Assembly: GCF_900604965.1 (NCBI RefSeq)
Contig: NZ_UWPD01000001.1
Span: 698,642-762,641, forward strand
Source: Gordonibacter sp. Marseille-P4307
Lineage (GTDB): Bacteria; Actinomycetota; Coriobacteriia; Coriobacteriales; Eggerthellaceae
Direction: 5' to 3'
Length of the DNA: 64,000 bases
Under the pieces are notes generated by a model that was not told the DNA's origin, made no database searches, and worked only from the letters and a program-made list of their open reading frames with translations. Position numbers and translations under genes: made by a program. Every line of letters starts with the position of its first letter. Positions within the stretch are counted from its first letter, which is position 1. Positions 41,418 to 50,115 of the stretch are shown here, one piece after another.

Positions 41418-42107
41418 GTGAGGCTTCTGGTTGCCGATGACGAGAGAGATCTGGCGCTTTCTTTGCGCGTCATCTTGACCCATGCGGGTTACGAGGTTGA
41501 TGTGGCGCACGATGGAGCCCAGGCGCTGGCTCGTCTTGCGCAGGGCCGCTACGATGCGGTTGTTCTGGACGTGATGATGCCCGAGGTTTCGGGTCTGGAC
41601 GTGGTGTCTAAGATGCGCGGCGCGGGCGATGGCACTCCTGTCATCTTGCTTACGGCCCGCTCGACGGTGGACGATCGGGTGGAGGGGCTTGACAGGGGCG
41701 CCAACGACTATCTGGTTAAGCCCTTTGCGGCGAAGGAATTGCTTGCGCGTATTCGTGCGGTGACACGCGATCGGGCGAAGGTGACGTCTTCGACGATATA
41801 CTGCGGCGACTTCGTTATCGACCGCGAGGCGTTCTGTTTGAGATGCGGTGATCGCTCGATCGACCTTACGGCTCTCGAATGCAAGCTGCTGACGTTTCTT
41901 GTCGAAAACTCCCATCGGAAGGTTTCGGGCGAAGAGCTGAAGCTGAAGGTGTGGGGTGTCGATTGCGGCTCCGACATGGGAAGCGTGTGGGTCAACATGT
42001 CGAATCTGCGCAGGAAGCTGCGCGATGCGGGGTCTTGCATGGTGGTCTGCACGGTGCGCGGAGTTGGTTACCGTTTGGAGTCGTCGCATGAGCATTCTGG
42101 TGAATAA
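41418..42107 (+). CDS. OmpR-family response regulator, divergent from dlt
   Basis: A 229-aa response regulator starting at GTG after the strong site GAAAGGAGGG. The receiver has DDE (residues 7-9), the phosphoacceptor in VVLDVMMPEVSG (about Asp51), and the Thr and Lys in ILLTARST and DYLVKPFA. The winged helix has DLTALECKLL and the recognition-loop region WVNMSNLRRKL. It is divergent from dltA over a 228-bp gap with 11-bp repeats, so it probably regulates the dlt operon and itself, as similar systems do in other Gram-positives. Confidence 0.92.
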   Translation: MRLLVADDERDLALSLRVILTHAGYEVDVAHDGAQALARLAQGRYDAVVLDVMMPEVSGLDVVSKMRGAGDGTPVILLTARSTVDDRVEGLDRGANDYLVKPFAAKELLARIRAVTRDRAKVTSSTIYCGDFVIDREAFCLRCGDRSIDLTALECKLLTFLVENSHRKVSGEELKLKVWGVDCGSDMGSVWVNMSNLRRKLRDAGSCMVVCTVRGVGYRLESSHEHSGE

Positions 42108-43398
42108 AAAGCCGGGCAGCGGGGCCAAGTCCGCCGCGTCGCCCGAGATCTGCCGACTGCGCGGTCAGTACATCGCGGTGGCCTTTGCCTCATCGGCGCT
42201 GGTTCTTACCATGGTTTTGGTTTTCACCAACGTGATGAACTGGCAGAGCATGTGCGTGGGCCTTGACGGATTGGTGGACTATATCGTCTTGGAGATCGAG
42301 GATCTCGAAGATCCGATGCAGATCGAGGGGATTTCCCGGGCGGTCGAAGAAGACGGGGATCCGGTAGCAGACCTTCTGCTCCTCGAGACGTCCGAGTTGC
42401 CATACGAAACGTGGTACTTCGCGGTGACGCTGGACGAATCGGGCGACGCCGTTGCAGCGAACACCGCACATGTCGTGACGATCGACGAGGCGACGGCTCT
42501 CGCCATGGGGGAGGAAGCGGGTCGCAGCAGGGCACGGCGGGGCTTTGCGGGAGACTTCCGCTATGCGGTTACGCGCATGAACGGCGAGCGCACGGTGGTG
42601 TTCCTCAACGTTCGTGCCGAACTGATGTCGTTTTGGTCGTTCGTCTCGGCCAGCATCACGGCGGGCGTTGCGGGCGTACTGATGGTGCTTCTCGTATCCA
42701 TTCCGCTTTCAGCTCGCGCGGTAAGGCCCGTAGTCGAGAGCCAGGCGGCGCAAAAAAAGTTCGTGACCGATGCAAGTCACGAGATCAAGACGCCGCTTGC
42801 GGTCATTCTCTCGTCGGCCGACGTTCTTGAGATCGAGCACGGGCAAAGCGAGTGGATCGACGCGATCAGGAAGCAGGTCGATCGGCTTGACGGCCTTGCG
42901 GGCAAGCTGGTTCTCCTGTCTTTGGTCGACGAGGGGCGCGGTGGGCTGAGAAAGGCTCCGTTCGACTTTGCCGATCTGGTACGCGACAAAGCCGACGAGT
43001 TCAAGGCGATCGCCCTTACCCAGGGTCGCCGCATCGCTTTGAGCGTCCCGCCGTCGCTTCCGTATACGGGTGACCGCAATCGCATCGATCAGATGATCGG
43101 CATTTTGCTGGACAATGCGCTTAAGTACTCCGTTCCCGGATCCGATGTGCGCGTCTCGCTGTTCGAGTCCGAAGACGGATCGGTTTCTCTGCGCGTATCC
43201 AACCAGGTTGAGGGTATCGAGCCGGGCACTCACGACGAGTTTTTCCGCCGATTCTACCGTGCGGACGGAGCGCGCAGTTCGACGGGTGGCCATGGCATTG
43301 GTTTGGCGGTCGCGCGCGCCATCGTCGAGTCTCACGGAGGGTACGTGTCTGCGAACAGCCCCGATGGCGAATCGTTCGAGATCGAAGCGGTTCTGTAG
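42088..43398 (+). CDS. Sensor histidine kinase of the dlt-linked pair
   Basis: A 436-aa kinase overlapping its regulator gene by 20 nt. Helices at about 28-50 and 185-213 flank an extracellular sensor of about 130 residues rich in Asp and Glu, which might sense cationic peptides or metals. HisKA has VTDASHEIKTPLAVI (His about 234), and HATPase has NALKYSVPGSD (N box) and GGHGIGLAVA (G2). The usual DxGxG of G1 is replaced by SNQVEGIEPG, a variant seen in some Gram-positive kinases. HAMP is not obvious. Confidence 0.92.
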   Translation: MSILVNKKPGSGAKSAASPEICRLRGQYIAVAFASSALVLTMVLVFTNVMNWQSMCVGLDGLVDYIVLEIEDLEDPMQIEGISRAVEEDGDPVADLLLLETSELPYETWYFAVTLDESGDAVAANTAHVVTIDEATALAMGEEAGRSRARRGFAGDFRYAVTRMNGERTVVFLNVRAELMSFWSFVSASITAGVAGVLMVLLVSIPLSARAVRPVVESQAAQKKFVTDASHEIKTPLAVILSSADVLEIEHGQSEWIDAIRKQVDRLDGLAGKLVLLSLVDEGRGGLRKAPFDFADLVRDKADEFKAIALTQGRRIALSVPPSLPYTGDRNRIDQMIGILLDNALKYSVPGSDVRVSLFESEDGSVSLRVSNQVEGIEPGTHDEFFRRFYRADGARSSTGGHGIGLAVARAIVESHGGYVSANSPDGESFEIEAVL

Positions 43399-43467
43399 GC
43401 ATAGCAGCTGCTCAGCGCTGTTCTTATGATGTGATGGACGAAGGGGCCCCAGGTTCGGGCAAAGCTC

Positions 43468-43473
43468 TATAAT
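43468..43473 (+). promoter_or_regulatory. -10 element (TATAAT) upstream of leuS
   Basis: A perfect TATAAT lies 68 nt before the leuS ATG. No convincing -35 is present 16-18 bp upstream. No T-box leader motif was found between it and the gene. Confidence 0.45.
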
Positions 43474-43540
43474 GGACGCATTTGTTGCATGACGAGAGAC
43501 GGGTGCCGATGCGCCCCGATCGAGTGAGGAAAGACAGACC

Positions 43541-46117
43541 ATGAAGCCTTACAACCCGCATGAACTCGAACCGCGCTGGCAGAAGACCTGGGAGGAAACC
43601 GGTCTTGACTCGGTGGGCGAACGCACCGACAAGCCCAAGAAGTACGTTCTCGAGATGTTCCCGTATCCTTCGGGCGACATCCACATGGGTCATGTGCGCA
43701 ACTACACCATCGGGGACGTGGCCGCTCGCTATGCCCGCATGCGCGGGTTCGACGTGCTGCACCCGATGGGCTGGGACGCGTTCGGCCTTCCTGCGGAAAA
43801 CGCGGCCATCAAGCGAAACAGCCATCCCGCGACATGGACGTATGCGAACATCGAAACGCAGAGGGCCAGCTTCAAGCGTATGGGTTTCTCGTACGATTGG
43901 AATCGTTCGGTTGTGGCGTGCGATCCCGAATACTATCGCTGGGGTCAGTGGATCTTCCAGAAGTTCTGGGAGCGCGGACTTGTCGAACGTCGCGCCTCTC
44001 CGGTGAACTGGTGTCCCAGCTGCGAGACGGTGCTTGCAAACGAGCAGGTCATCGATGGGAAATGCTGGCGCTGCAGCAGCGAGGTCGAAAAACGCAACCT
44101 CACCCAGTGGTATTTCAAGATCACCGACTACGCCCAGCAGCTTCTCGACGATCTTGACAAGCTTCCCGGCTGGCCCGAGCGCGTCAAGCAACAGCAAGCC
44201 AACTGGATCGGGCGCTCCGAGGGCGCCGAGGTCGATTTCATCCTGTGCGACCGCGAGGGCAACGTTCCCGACCAGCCTGTCGAAGACGATATCGTGACGG
44301 TGTTCACCACGCGCGCCGACACGCTGTTCGGCTGCAGCTTCTTCGTCCTCGCGCCCGAGTACGCCGGTTTGAAGGACCTTGTGGCCGGCATGGAGCAGGA
44401 GCGCGCGGTCCTCGATCTGGTGGAGGCGGCCAAGAAGGTGTCCGCCGTCGAGCGCGCCCAGGGCAACCACGAGAAACACGGCGCTTTCACCGGCCGCTAC
44501 GTGGTGAATCCCGTCAACGGAGAGAAGGTTCCGGTGTGGGTGGCCGACTATGTGGTGGCCGACTACGGAACCGGTGCGGTCATGGCCGTTCCCTGCGGCG
44601 ATCGCCGCGACTTCGAGTTCGCGCGCAAGTACGATCTTCCCATCATCCCCATCATCCTCGATCGGGACGACCCTCTGTATCCACAGCTGAAGGATCAGCC
44701 GCGTCGTGTTGTCACGCAGGTTGATTGGGACGAGGCGTATGCCGCCGAGGGCATGCTGGTCCAATCGGGCGAATTTACCGGCATGGTGGGCGGCAAGCAT
44801 TCAGAAGGCGAACAGGCCGTGGTGGCGCGGCTGGAAGAGCTGGGGCGCGGTCGCCGCAAGGTCGAGTTCCGCCTGCGTGACTGGCTGATCAGCCGTCAGC
44901 GCTACTGGGGAAACCCCATCCCCGCCATACACTGTCCCGACTGCGGCGTTGTTGCCGTGCCCGAAGAGGACCTGCCGGTTCGCCTTCCCGAGGACATCGA
45001 CCTGGCTGCAGGCGAGACGCTGGCGCAGCATGAGGGGTTCGTGAACTGCGTCTGCCCGAAATGCGGCAAGCCTGCGCGTCGCGAGACGGACACGATGGAC
45101 ACGTTCACGTGCTCCAGCTGGTACTACCTGCGCTACGCCGATCCGCATAATCAGGAGCTTCCGTTCGATGCGGATATAGCGAACAGCTGGCTTCCGGTCG
45201 ATCAGTACATCGGCGGCATCGAGCACGCGATCCTGCATCTGCTGTACAGCCGCTTCTTCACGAAGGTGCTGCGCGATATGGGCATGCTCGATTTCGACGA
45301 GCCGTTCACCAATCTGCTGACGCAGGGGATGGTGCTCGATGGAAACGGCGAGGTCATGTCCAAGTCGAAGGGCAACGTGATCGCTCCCGAGGATATGATC
45401 GCATCGTACGGCGCGGATGCGGTGCGCGCCTACATCCTGTTCATGGCGCCTCCTGACAAAGAGCTGCTGTGGAACGAAGACGGGCTTGCCGGCCTGTTCA
45501 AGTTTTTGAACCGCGCATGGCGCCAGGTGTTCGATCTGGTTGGCGAGGCTGGCGAGGATACGCTGTTTGCAGGGGGGGACTTCGATGTCGATCGGGTTTC
45601 CAGGCTGCGTGCGAAGCTGAATCGCGAGCGTCATCGCGTGGTCGGTAAGGTGGTTGACGACTTCGATCGCAACAACTTCAACACGGCCATCGCCGCCATC
45701 ATGGAATTGGTGAATGCGACGGGCGATTACCTGCGCGCCGCTTCGTCGGAAGTGCGCGCTTCAAGCGACGAGACTCGTGCGTTCGACCGCGATATCGCCG
45801 AAACCATCACGAAGATCCTCGCTCCCATCGCGCCGCATTTGTGCGAAGAGCTGTGGGCTTCGGCTCTGTCCGGAACCGGATCCATCCACCAGCAGCCATG
45901 GCCTGCCTTCGATGCGACTCAGGCTGCGCACGACGAGGTCGAACTCGCCGTGCAGGTGAACGGAAAGGTTAAGGCGAAGGTTACCGTCGCAGCCGATGCG
46001 GCCGAAGACGACGTGAAGGCCCTCGCCCTCGAGGCCGCATCTGCCGCCGTCTTCGGCAAGGACGTGAAGAAGGTCATCGTGGTCAAGGGCCGTCTCGTCA
46101 GCATCGTGGCAAGCTAG
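43541..46117 (+). CDS. leuS: Leucyl-tRNA synthetase
   Basis: An 858-aa class I aminoacyl-tRNA synthetase. The HIGH motif is [12 protein letters not shown] (about residues 46-57) and KMSKS is VMSKSKGNV (about 605). The CP1 editing domain with its [12 protein letters not shown] and [11 protein letters not shown] motifs is present, as are the zinc-binding Cys pairs WCPSCETV and CWRCSS and a further pair near 465. Length matches bacterial LeuRS. The ATG follows GAGGAAAGACAG. It stands between the dlt-linked kinase and tatA as an independent gene. Confidence 0.98.
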   Translation: MKPYNPHELEPRWQKTWEETGLDSVGERTDKPKKYVLEMFPYPSGDIHMGHVRNYTIGDVAARYARMRGFDVLHPMGWDAFGLPAENAAIKRNSHPATWTYANIETQRASFKRMGFSYDWNRSVVACDPEYYRWGQWIFQKFWERGLVERRASPVNWCPSCETVLANEQVIDGKCWRCSSEVEKRNLTQWYFKITDYAQQLLDDLDKLPGWPERVKQQQANWIGRSEGAEVDFILCDREGNVPDQPVEDDIVTVFTTRADTLFGCSFFVLAPEYAGLKDLVAGMEQERAVLDLVEAAKKVSAVERAQGNHEKHGAFTGRYVVNPVNGEKVPVWVADYVVADYGTGAVMAVPCGDRRDFEFARKYDLPIIPIILDRDDPLYPQLKDQPRRVVTQVDWDEAYAAEGMLVQSGEFTGMVGGKHSEGEQAVVARLEELGRGRRKVEFRLRDWLISRQRYWGNPIPAIHCPDCGVVAVPEEDLPVRLPEDIDLAAGETLAQHEGFVNCVCPKCGKPARRETDTMDTFTCSSWYYLRYADPHNQELPFDADIANSWLPVDQYIGGIEHAILHLLYSRFFTKVLRDMGMLDFDEPFTNLLTQGMVLDGNGEVMSKSKGNVIAPEDMIASYGADAVRAYILFMAPPDKELLWNEDGLAGLFKFLNRAWRQVFDLVGEAGEDTLFAGGDFDVDRVSRLRAKLNRERHRVVGKVVDDFDRNNFNTAIAAIMELVNATGDYLRAASSEVRASSDETRAFDRDIAETITKILAPIAPHLCEELWASALSGTGSIHQQPWPAFDATQAAHDEVELAVQVNGKVKAKVTVAADAAEDDVKALALEAASAAVFGKDVKKVIVVKGRLVSIVAS

Positions 46118-46210
46118 AGCGCGCATCGTTCTTTGCGCTGTTCTTTCGGGGCTTTTTCAGCGATGCTCTTCATAACCGCATATCAGATGCGGTACTTAGT
46201 TTGCATGACA

Positions 46211-46245
46211 AGGGGATTTCTTCGGAGATCCCCTGTTTCATCATT
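46211..46245 (+). terminator. Hairpin with TTCG loop, probable leuS terminator
   Basis: AGGGGATTTC pairs with GAGATCCCCT (one wobble) around a stable TTCG tetraloop, followed by GTTTCATCATTTT. It lies 94 nt beyond leuS. Upstream, CCGCAT and ATGCGG (46168-46184) form a second small hairpin. The rest of the 46118-46404 gap shows no gene; a small RNA is possible. Confidence 0.5.
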
Positions 46246-46404
46246 TTGCACGATAGGAAAACGAGCCGTTTGCATCCATAGTTTCACGGCAGCGCATCGC
46301 CCGCATCGAATCGCCGCTGTGGTATTGGATCCCTCGGCTTTTCCGGGCGACGCCGAAGGCGGGCCGTCGTCCGCATCAACCATTGAGCCATGAAGGAGTC
46401 CTGC

Positions 46405-46662
46405 ATGAAGTTTCTCGGCCTCGGTGTTCCCGAACTCGTTATCATCCTCGTCGTCATCCTGCTGATCTTCGGCCCCAAGAACCTTCCAAAGCTTGGAAGC
46501 GCCGTGGGTAAGACCGTGAAGAACCTGCGTTCGGGAATGAAGGAGGCCGATGCGGCCGACGAGGCTATCGAAGGCGAAGTTGAGGGGACCGTCGAGGAAG
46601 TTGTCGAGGAGAAGCCCCGCAAGGTCGTGAAGAGGGTCGAAGCCGCGCAAGGCGATGAGTAG
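46405..46662 (+). CDS. tatA: Sec-independent twin-arginine translocase subunit TatA/E
   Basis: An 85-aa TatA-type protein: a short N-terminus, one transmembrane helix (GVPELVIILVVILLIFGPKNLPKLG), then an amphipathic helix (SAVGKTVKNLRSGMKEA) and an acidic tail. The FGPKNLPKLG hinge is the diagnostic motif. I chose ATG 46405, which follows AAGGAGTCC; the ATG at 46390 is 5 codons upstream. tatC is not in this window. It would export Tat substrates such as the binding lipoprotein at 32290 and the protein at 8884. A terminator follows. Confidence 0.94.
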   Translation: MKFLGLGVPELVIILVVILLIFGPKNLPKLGSAVGKTVKNLRSGMKEADAADEAIEGEVEGTVEEVVEEKPRKVVKRVEAAQGDE

Positions 46663-46695
46663 AAACGCGGTTGGCGCGTGCATATGGTGAGTGCG

Positions 46696-46727
46696 GGTGC
46701 GGGATCGGAAGGTCCCGCACCCTTTTT
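46696..46727 (+). terminator. Terminator after tatA
   Basis: GGTGCGGGA pairs with TCCCGCACC around an 8-nt loop and is followed by CTTTTT. It lies 34 nt past the tatA stop. Confidence 0.9.
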
Positions 46728-46780
46728 GCTACTATGAGGGACGAGGTTTCCCGTTATCGTCCCCAAGAGGAGTTCGTTGA

Positions 46781-48235
46781 ATGGCACAGCAGCCGGGTTT
46801 GTTCGAAGCGCTGTCCCCGCGCCGCACGGTGGGATTCGCTTGCAACCAGGCTTTCATGTTCTACGTTCTGTACATGGGCTTCAACCGTTCGTTTGAGATC
46901 GGGGGCCTGTCGTTCGAGAGAGCCGAGCTTTTCTTCATGCTCGCCTTTCTCGTTGTCGGCTTCTTTTCGTTTCGCCGTCTGGGGGCCGGTTTCCATCGGG
47001 TCGTTCTAGCGAAACCCGCTTTGTATGTTTGCGCGATCGTCGCCTCGGCAACATCGCTTGCCTCGGCTCTGTTTCCCGAATACTCGGTCGCCTGGGTGGT
47101 TCCCGAAGGTTTGCTTATCGGGGCTCCCGCTTCGTTTCTCCTATTAGCTTGGGGTTTGACGTTCGGTCGGGAGCGCACGTCTGTCACGGTGTCCGAGGTT
47201 TTCCTGGCTTCCCTTATCGGAGCGGCCGTGTGCCTTCTGTTCTCGGTGGCCGGATCCTCCTCGGTGTTTTCAGCCGCATTCGCCCTGCTTCCCCTCGCGA
47301 GCGTGTTCAATATCGATGTCCCTGCCTGGAAAGGGCGTGCGTCCGGACCCTTATCCGATCTGGCGGGAGGAGCCGGCGAGAAAGGGAAGCTGTCTGCCAA
47401 GATCATGGCTGGAACGTCTCTGTTCGGCTGTGCGGCGGGTTTGATGGAGACGTATGGAACCGATCCCGGATCGGCGACGATGCCGTTTCATACGGCGTCG
47501 TTCGTGGTGTTCTGCGCGTTTCTCATAGGAAGCCTCTCGTTGCTGCTGTCGCATGGGTTCGGTCGAGGAGCGGCTCTGAACAAGTCGTATCGCCTGTCGA
47601 TCCTGGTGGTCATGATGGGTATCCTGATAGTTGGATGGCCTGCGGCCGATCTGTCTCCCACGCCTGGGAAGGCATACGTCTTGGCGGGGTACCTGGGTCT
47701 CGAGGCTGTGCTTATCTCGCTGTTTCTCGTGCTTGCCGAAATTCTGGAGGTCGATTCCAGTTTGGCGTTCTCCCAGGGGTTCGGCGCTCTGTTTGCCGGA
47801 GAGCTGATCGGCTTGCTGCTGGGGAACCTGAATGACCTGGTGTCGGCATCTCTGATGCACGGCGTGCCGATGATTGCGACGACGCTTGATTCCGCTTCGC
47901 ATTTCGCGGTGGTCCTTTCGGGCGCCTTGGTGCTGATTGCGTATGTATTCCTGTTCACCGAGCGTGATTTCGACAACTTGTCTGAAATCGTGACGAAAGA
48001 AGATGCGTTCGAGCGGACCTGTCAGATCATGGCCGCTCGTTTCGAGCTGTCTCGCCGCGAATCAGAAATTCTTGCATTCGCGCTGCGTGGGCGCACCAGC
48101 GAACGCATTGCCCAGGAGCTGACGGTCAGCAAATCGACGGTGGATACGCATCTGCGCCGCATATACGCGAAGATGGAGATTCACAGCCGCCAGGAACTGC
48201 TCGATGTGGCTGAATCGATCGAGGAAGGCCTCTGA
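46781..48235 (+). CDS. LuxR-family regulator with polytopic membrane domain
   Basis: A 484-aa protein. The first about 395 residues have about 12 hydrophobic helices; the C-terminal 65 are a LuxR/GerE helix-turn-helix (RRESEILAFALRGRTSERIAQ and the recognition helix region SKSTVDTHLRRIYAKM). Such membrane LuxR proteins are a large, little-studied family expanded in Eggerthellaceae. They are thought to sense a signal through the membrane part and act locally. The ATG at 46781 follows AAGAGGAG. No receiver or kinase is present. Confidence 0.93.
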   Translation: MAQQPGLFEALSPRRTVGFACNQAFMFYVLYMGFNRSFEIGGLSFERAELFFMLAFLVVGFFSFRRLGAGFHRVVLAKPALYVCAIVASATSLASALFPEYSVAWVVPEGLLIGAPASFLLLAWGLTFGRERTSVTVSEVFLASLIGAAVCLLFSVAGSSSVFSAAFALLPLASVFNIDVPAWKGRASGPLSDLAGGAGEKGKLSAKIMAGTSLFGCAAGLMETYGTDPGSATMPFHTASFVVFCAFLIGSLSLLLSHGFGRGAALNKSYRLSILVVMMGILIVGWPAADLSPTPGKAYVLAGYLGLEAVLISLFLVLAEILEVDSSLAFSQGFGALFAGELIGLLLGNLNDLVSASLMHGVPMIATTLDSASHFAVVLSGALVLIAYVFLFTERDFDNLSEIVTKEDAFERTCQIMAARFELSRRESEILAFALRGRTSERIAQELTVSKSTVDTHLRRIYAKMEIHSRQELLDVAESIEEGL

Positions 48236-48267
48236 GATTCCGTCGGTTCGATCGGCGTCGTCGGCTG

Positions 48268-48909
48268 CTATGCGCGGCTTGGATCCATGCGCAGCGCGGC
48301 CTGAACGAGGTCTTTGGTGCGTGCGGGAATCTCGCGCGCTTCGTAGCTCAACTGATCTTCGTAGGCACCTCTATCGGCCGGAACGCCTACCGCGTTGCAT
48401 CCGAGCAGCCTTGCGGATGCGATTGCGCGCGGAAGGTGGTAGTTCTGGGTGACGATAACGACGGATTGGACGTCGTATGAGTAACGGGTTCGGTACATGC
48501 TTTCGTAGGTGGAGAACCCGGCGTTGTCGCATATGATGGCCGACTCGGGAATACCTAGATTTACCAGGTAGTTTTTCATGGTGTCGGGTTCGTTGTTGTA
48601 GACGGTGCTGCCGTCTCCGGACACGATGATCGTCGGCGCGACGCCCGAAGCGTAGAGCTGGGCCCCTGTTTCCAGGCGATCGCGCAGGATGTCGGAGGGG
48701 GTTCCGTCGGTGAATACGGATGCGCCCAGAACCACGATCGCATCGTATGCTGCTTCCGATCGAATCTGCTGAATCGATGATATAGATGGGGTGGCCGAGG
48801 TAACCACGTAGGCGTTGGTCCCGCCGATGACGATGGCGGCACCCAGCAGGAATGCGCATGCGGCCTTTGCGCAGAAAGCGAAGAAGCCGCCGGTATTCGA
48901 TCGTGCCAT
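48268..48909 (-). CDS. DUF218/YdcF-family (SanA/ElyC-like) membrane-anchored protein
   Basis: A 213-aa protein. An N-terminal helix (about 7-30) anchors it. The DUF218 domain follows: DAIVVLGASVFTDGTPSDILRDRL, TIIVSGDGS, NYLVNLGIP and VVIVTQNYHLPRAIASARLLG. E. coli SanA and ElyC belong to this family and affect envelope integrity; the enzymatic activity is unknown. I chose the ATG at 48909 with AGGTG upstream; an in-frame GTG at 48921 is 4 codons before. It lies just downstream of the tRNA gene on the same strand, separated by a terminator. Confidence 0.9.
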   Translation of the reverse strand: MARSNTGGFFAFCAKAACAFLLGAAIVIGGTNAYVVTSATPSISSIQQIRSEAAYDAIVVLGASVFTDGTPSDILRDRLETGAQLYASGVAPTIIVSGDGSTVYNNEPDTMKNYLVNLGIPESAIICDNAGFSTYESMYRTRYSYDVQSVVIVTQNYHLPRAIASARLLGCNAVGVPADRGAYEDQLSYEAREIPARTKDLVQAALRMDPSRA

Positions 48910-48944
48910 ATGCGCTATCACCTGGTTTTCCGCTGCGTTTCAAC

Positions 48945-48979
48945 TGAAAAGAGAAAGGCCATCGGTGATGGATGGCCTT
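48945..48979 (-). terminator. Terminator after tRNA-Val
   Basis: On the minus strand AAGGCCATC and GATGGCCTT form a perfect 9-bp stem with a 7-nt loop, followed by TCTCTTTTC. It lies just past the tRNA 3' end and before the DUF218 gene. Confidence 0.8.
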
Positions 48980-48987
48980 GTCGTTTG

Positions 48988-49062
48988 TGGTGGTCGATGC
49001 AGGATTTGAACCTGCGACCTTGTGCTTGTAAGGCACCTGCGCTCCCGCTGCGCCAATCGACC
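48988..49062 (-). tRNA. tRNA-Val (anticodon UAC)
   Basis: A 75-nt cloverleaf with encoded CCA. Acceptor GGTCGAT/ATCGACC pairs in full; the D arm is GCGC-loop-GCGC; the anticodon loop CTTACAA carries UAC (reads GUA and others, valine); the T arm is GCAGG-TTCAAAT-CCTGC. The top of the anticodon stem has a G27-A43 mismatch, which is unusual but tolerated. It is transcribed leftward with a terminator immediately after. Confidence 0.96.
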
Positions 49063-49365
49063 GAATCGCCTTTCGGCGGAGGTTGATTCTCTCACACAAA
49101 GTCCTTCGGTGCAACGACAGTTGACGTTTCCTTTGCGTTTATCGCCATTCCAAAGCGGTTATGACGGGTTTTTATCGGGTGGTTCGCCATTCGATGGATT
49201 GTCGTTGGGTTTTCGAGCTGCTTCGATTGAAATGCGGTTGACTCCGACGGATTCGACGGGGTGTCTCGGGGCAGAACCGATGCTCCGTGGGTGGGCATCG
49301 GATGGTTCGGGGTTCGGTTTCTTGATCATACTCCCCATCACGCACGATGCGCGATGGGAGGGTGT
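49063..49365 (+). other. Intergenic region upstream of the Tad pilus locus
   Basis: A 303-nt region between tRNA-Val and cpaB without a supported gene. It contains TTGACG at about 49121, TTGACT at about 49239 and the similar phrases ATTCGATGG and ATTCGACGG, but no matching -10 boxes. Its last 25 nt form a hairpin touching the ribosome binding site of cpaB. Confidence 0.5.
49334..49358 (+). promoter_or_regulatory. Hairpin overlapping the cpaB ribosome binding site
   Basis: CCCATCACGCA pairs with TGCGCGATGGG (one A-C mismatch) around a 3-nt loop. The 3' strand covers the first three bases of the GGGAGGG ribosome site before cpaB. It could restrict translation of the first Tad gene. Confidence 0.45.
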
Positions 49366-50115
49366 ATGTCGAAGCGGACGAATATGATGGCCGCGATTAT
49401 CTGCGCTGTTGTCGCAGCGGTTCTCTCGTTTGCCTATCTTTCGGGTTTGCGGGGGGAGGCAAAGGCCGCTCAAGACGAGGTGCTGGAGAAATACGGCGGA
49501 CAGCTCGTCGATGTGTACGTGGCGCGCGGCGATATCGAACCTGGTCACGTTATATCGGCTTCCGACCTCGAATTGAAAACCAGCGCCGCCCATCTGCTGC
49601 CCGATGGAGCGATCGTCGAACTCGACCGCGTCGTGGGGCGCAAGCCCACAAGCATCATATGCAAGGGAGAGGTGTGCGTCGAGCGACGGTTCGAGACGGC
49701 TCCTTCGACACTCGAGGTTCCTGCGGGAACGGCGGCCCTCAGCCTGCCGGCAAAGACGGTGCAGGCCTTGGGCGGTGCCTTGAAAGAGGGGATGAAGGTC
49801 GATGTGTACGCATCCGGCGGGTCGTCTACAACCGCTATTGCGCGCGACGTTTCGGTGCTCGCCACTTCTGTAAGCGACGAGAGCGAAGGAAAAGGTGCTC
49901 AGAGCTTGGAGTGGGTCACGCTCGCCGTTCCTCCCGAGTCGGTGCAGGAGTTGGTTGCCGCTTCCGAGAAGACCAAGCTCTGCTTCGTCCTTCCTTCGGA
50001 TACCGGGGGACAAAACGCTCGGAGCGAGAGTCGATCGAGCGCGGATGGAGAAAGGGGTGCGAAGCGCCCGCAAAGCGCAGCCCCTTCCGCTTCAGGTGAA
50101 AGGAGAGCCGCATGA
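49366..50115 (+). CDS. cpaB: Flp pilus assembly protein CpaB
   Basis: A 249-aa protein with an N-terminal helix (about 8-24) and a SAF domain (about 46-110: VDVYVARGDIEPGHVISASDL), as in CpaB/RcpC proteins, plus a second beta-rich part with the AALSLPAKTVQALGGALKEG motif. The last 45 residues are Ser/Arg-rich. CpaB helps assemble Tad pili at the envelope; in monoderms it would act outside the membrane. It opens the operon and overlaps the next gene by 4 nt (ATGA). Confidence 0.85.
   Translation: MSKRTNMMAAIICAVVAAVLSFAYLSGLRGEAKAAQDEVLEKYGGQLVDVYVARGDIEPGHVISASDLELKTSAAHLLPDGAIVELDRVVGRKPTSIICKGEVCVERRFETAPSTLEVPAGTAALSLPAKTVQALGGALKEGMKVDVYASGGSSTTAIARDVSVLATSVSDESEGKGAQSLEWVTLAVPPESVQELVAASEKTKLCFVLPSDTGGQNARSESRSSADGERGAKRPQSAAPSASGERRAA

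Noticed and set aside
43399-43540. T-box leader for leuS
   Set aside because: The conserved T-box antiterminator sequence (about GGTGGNACCGCG) is not present in the 142 nt before leuS.
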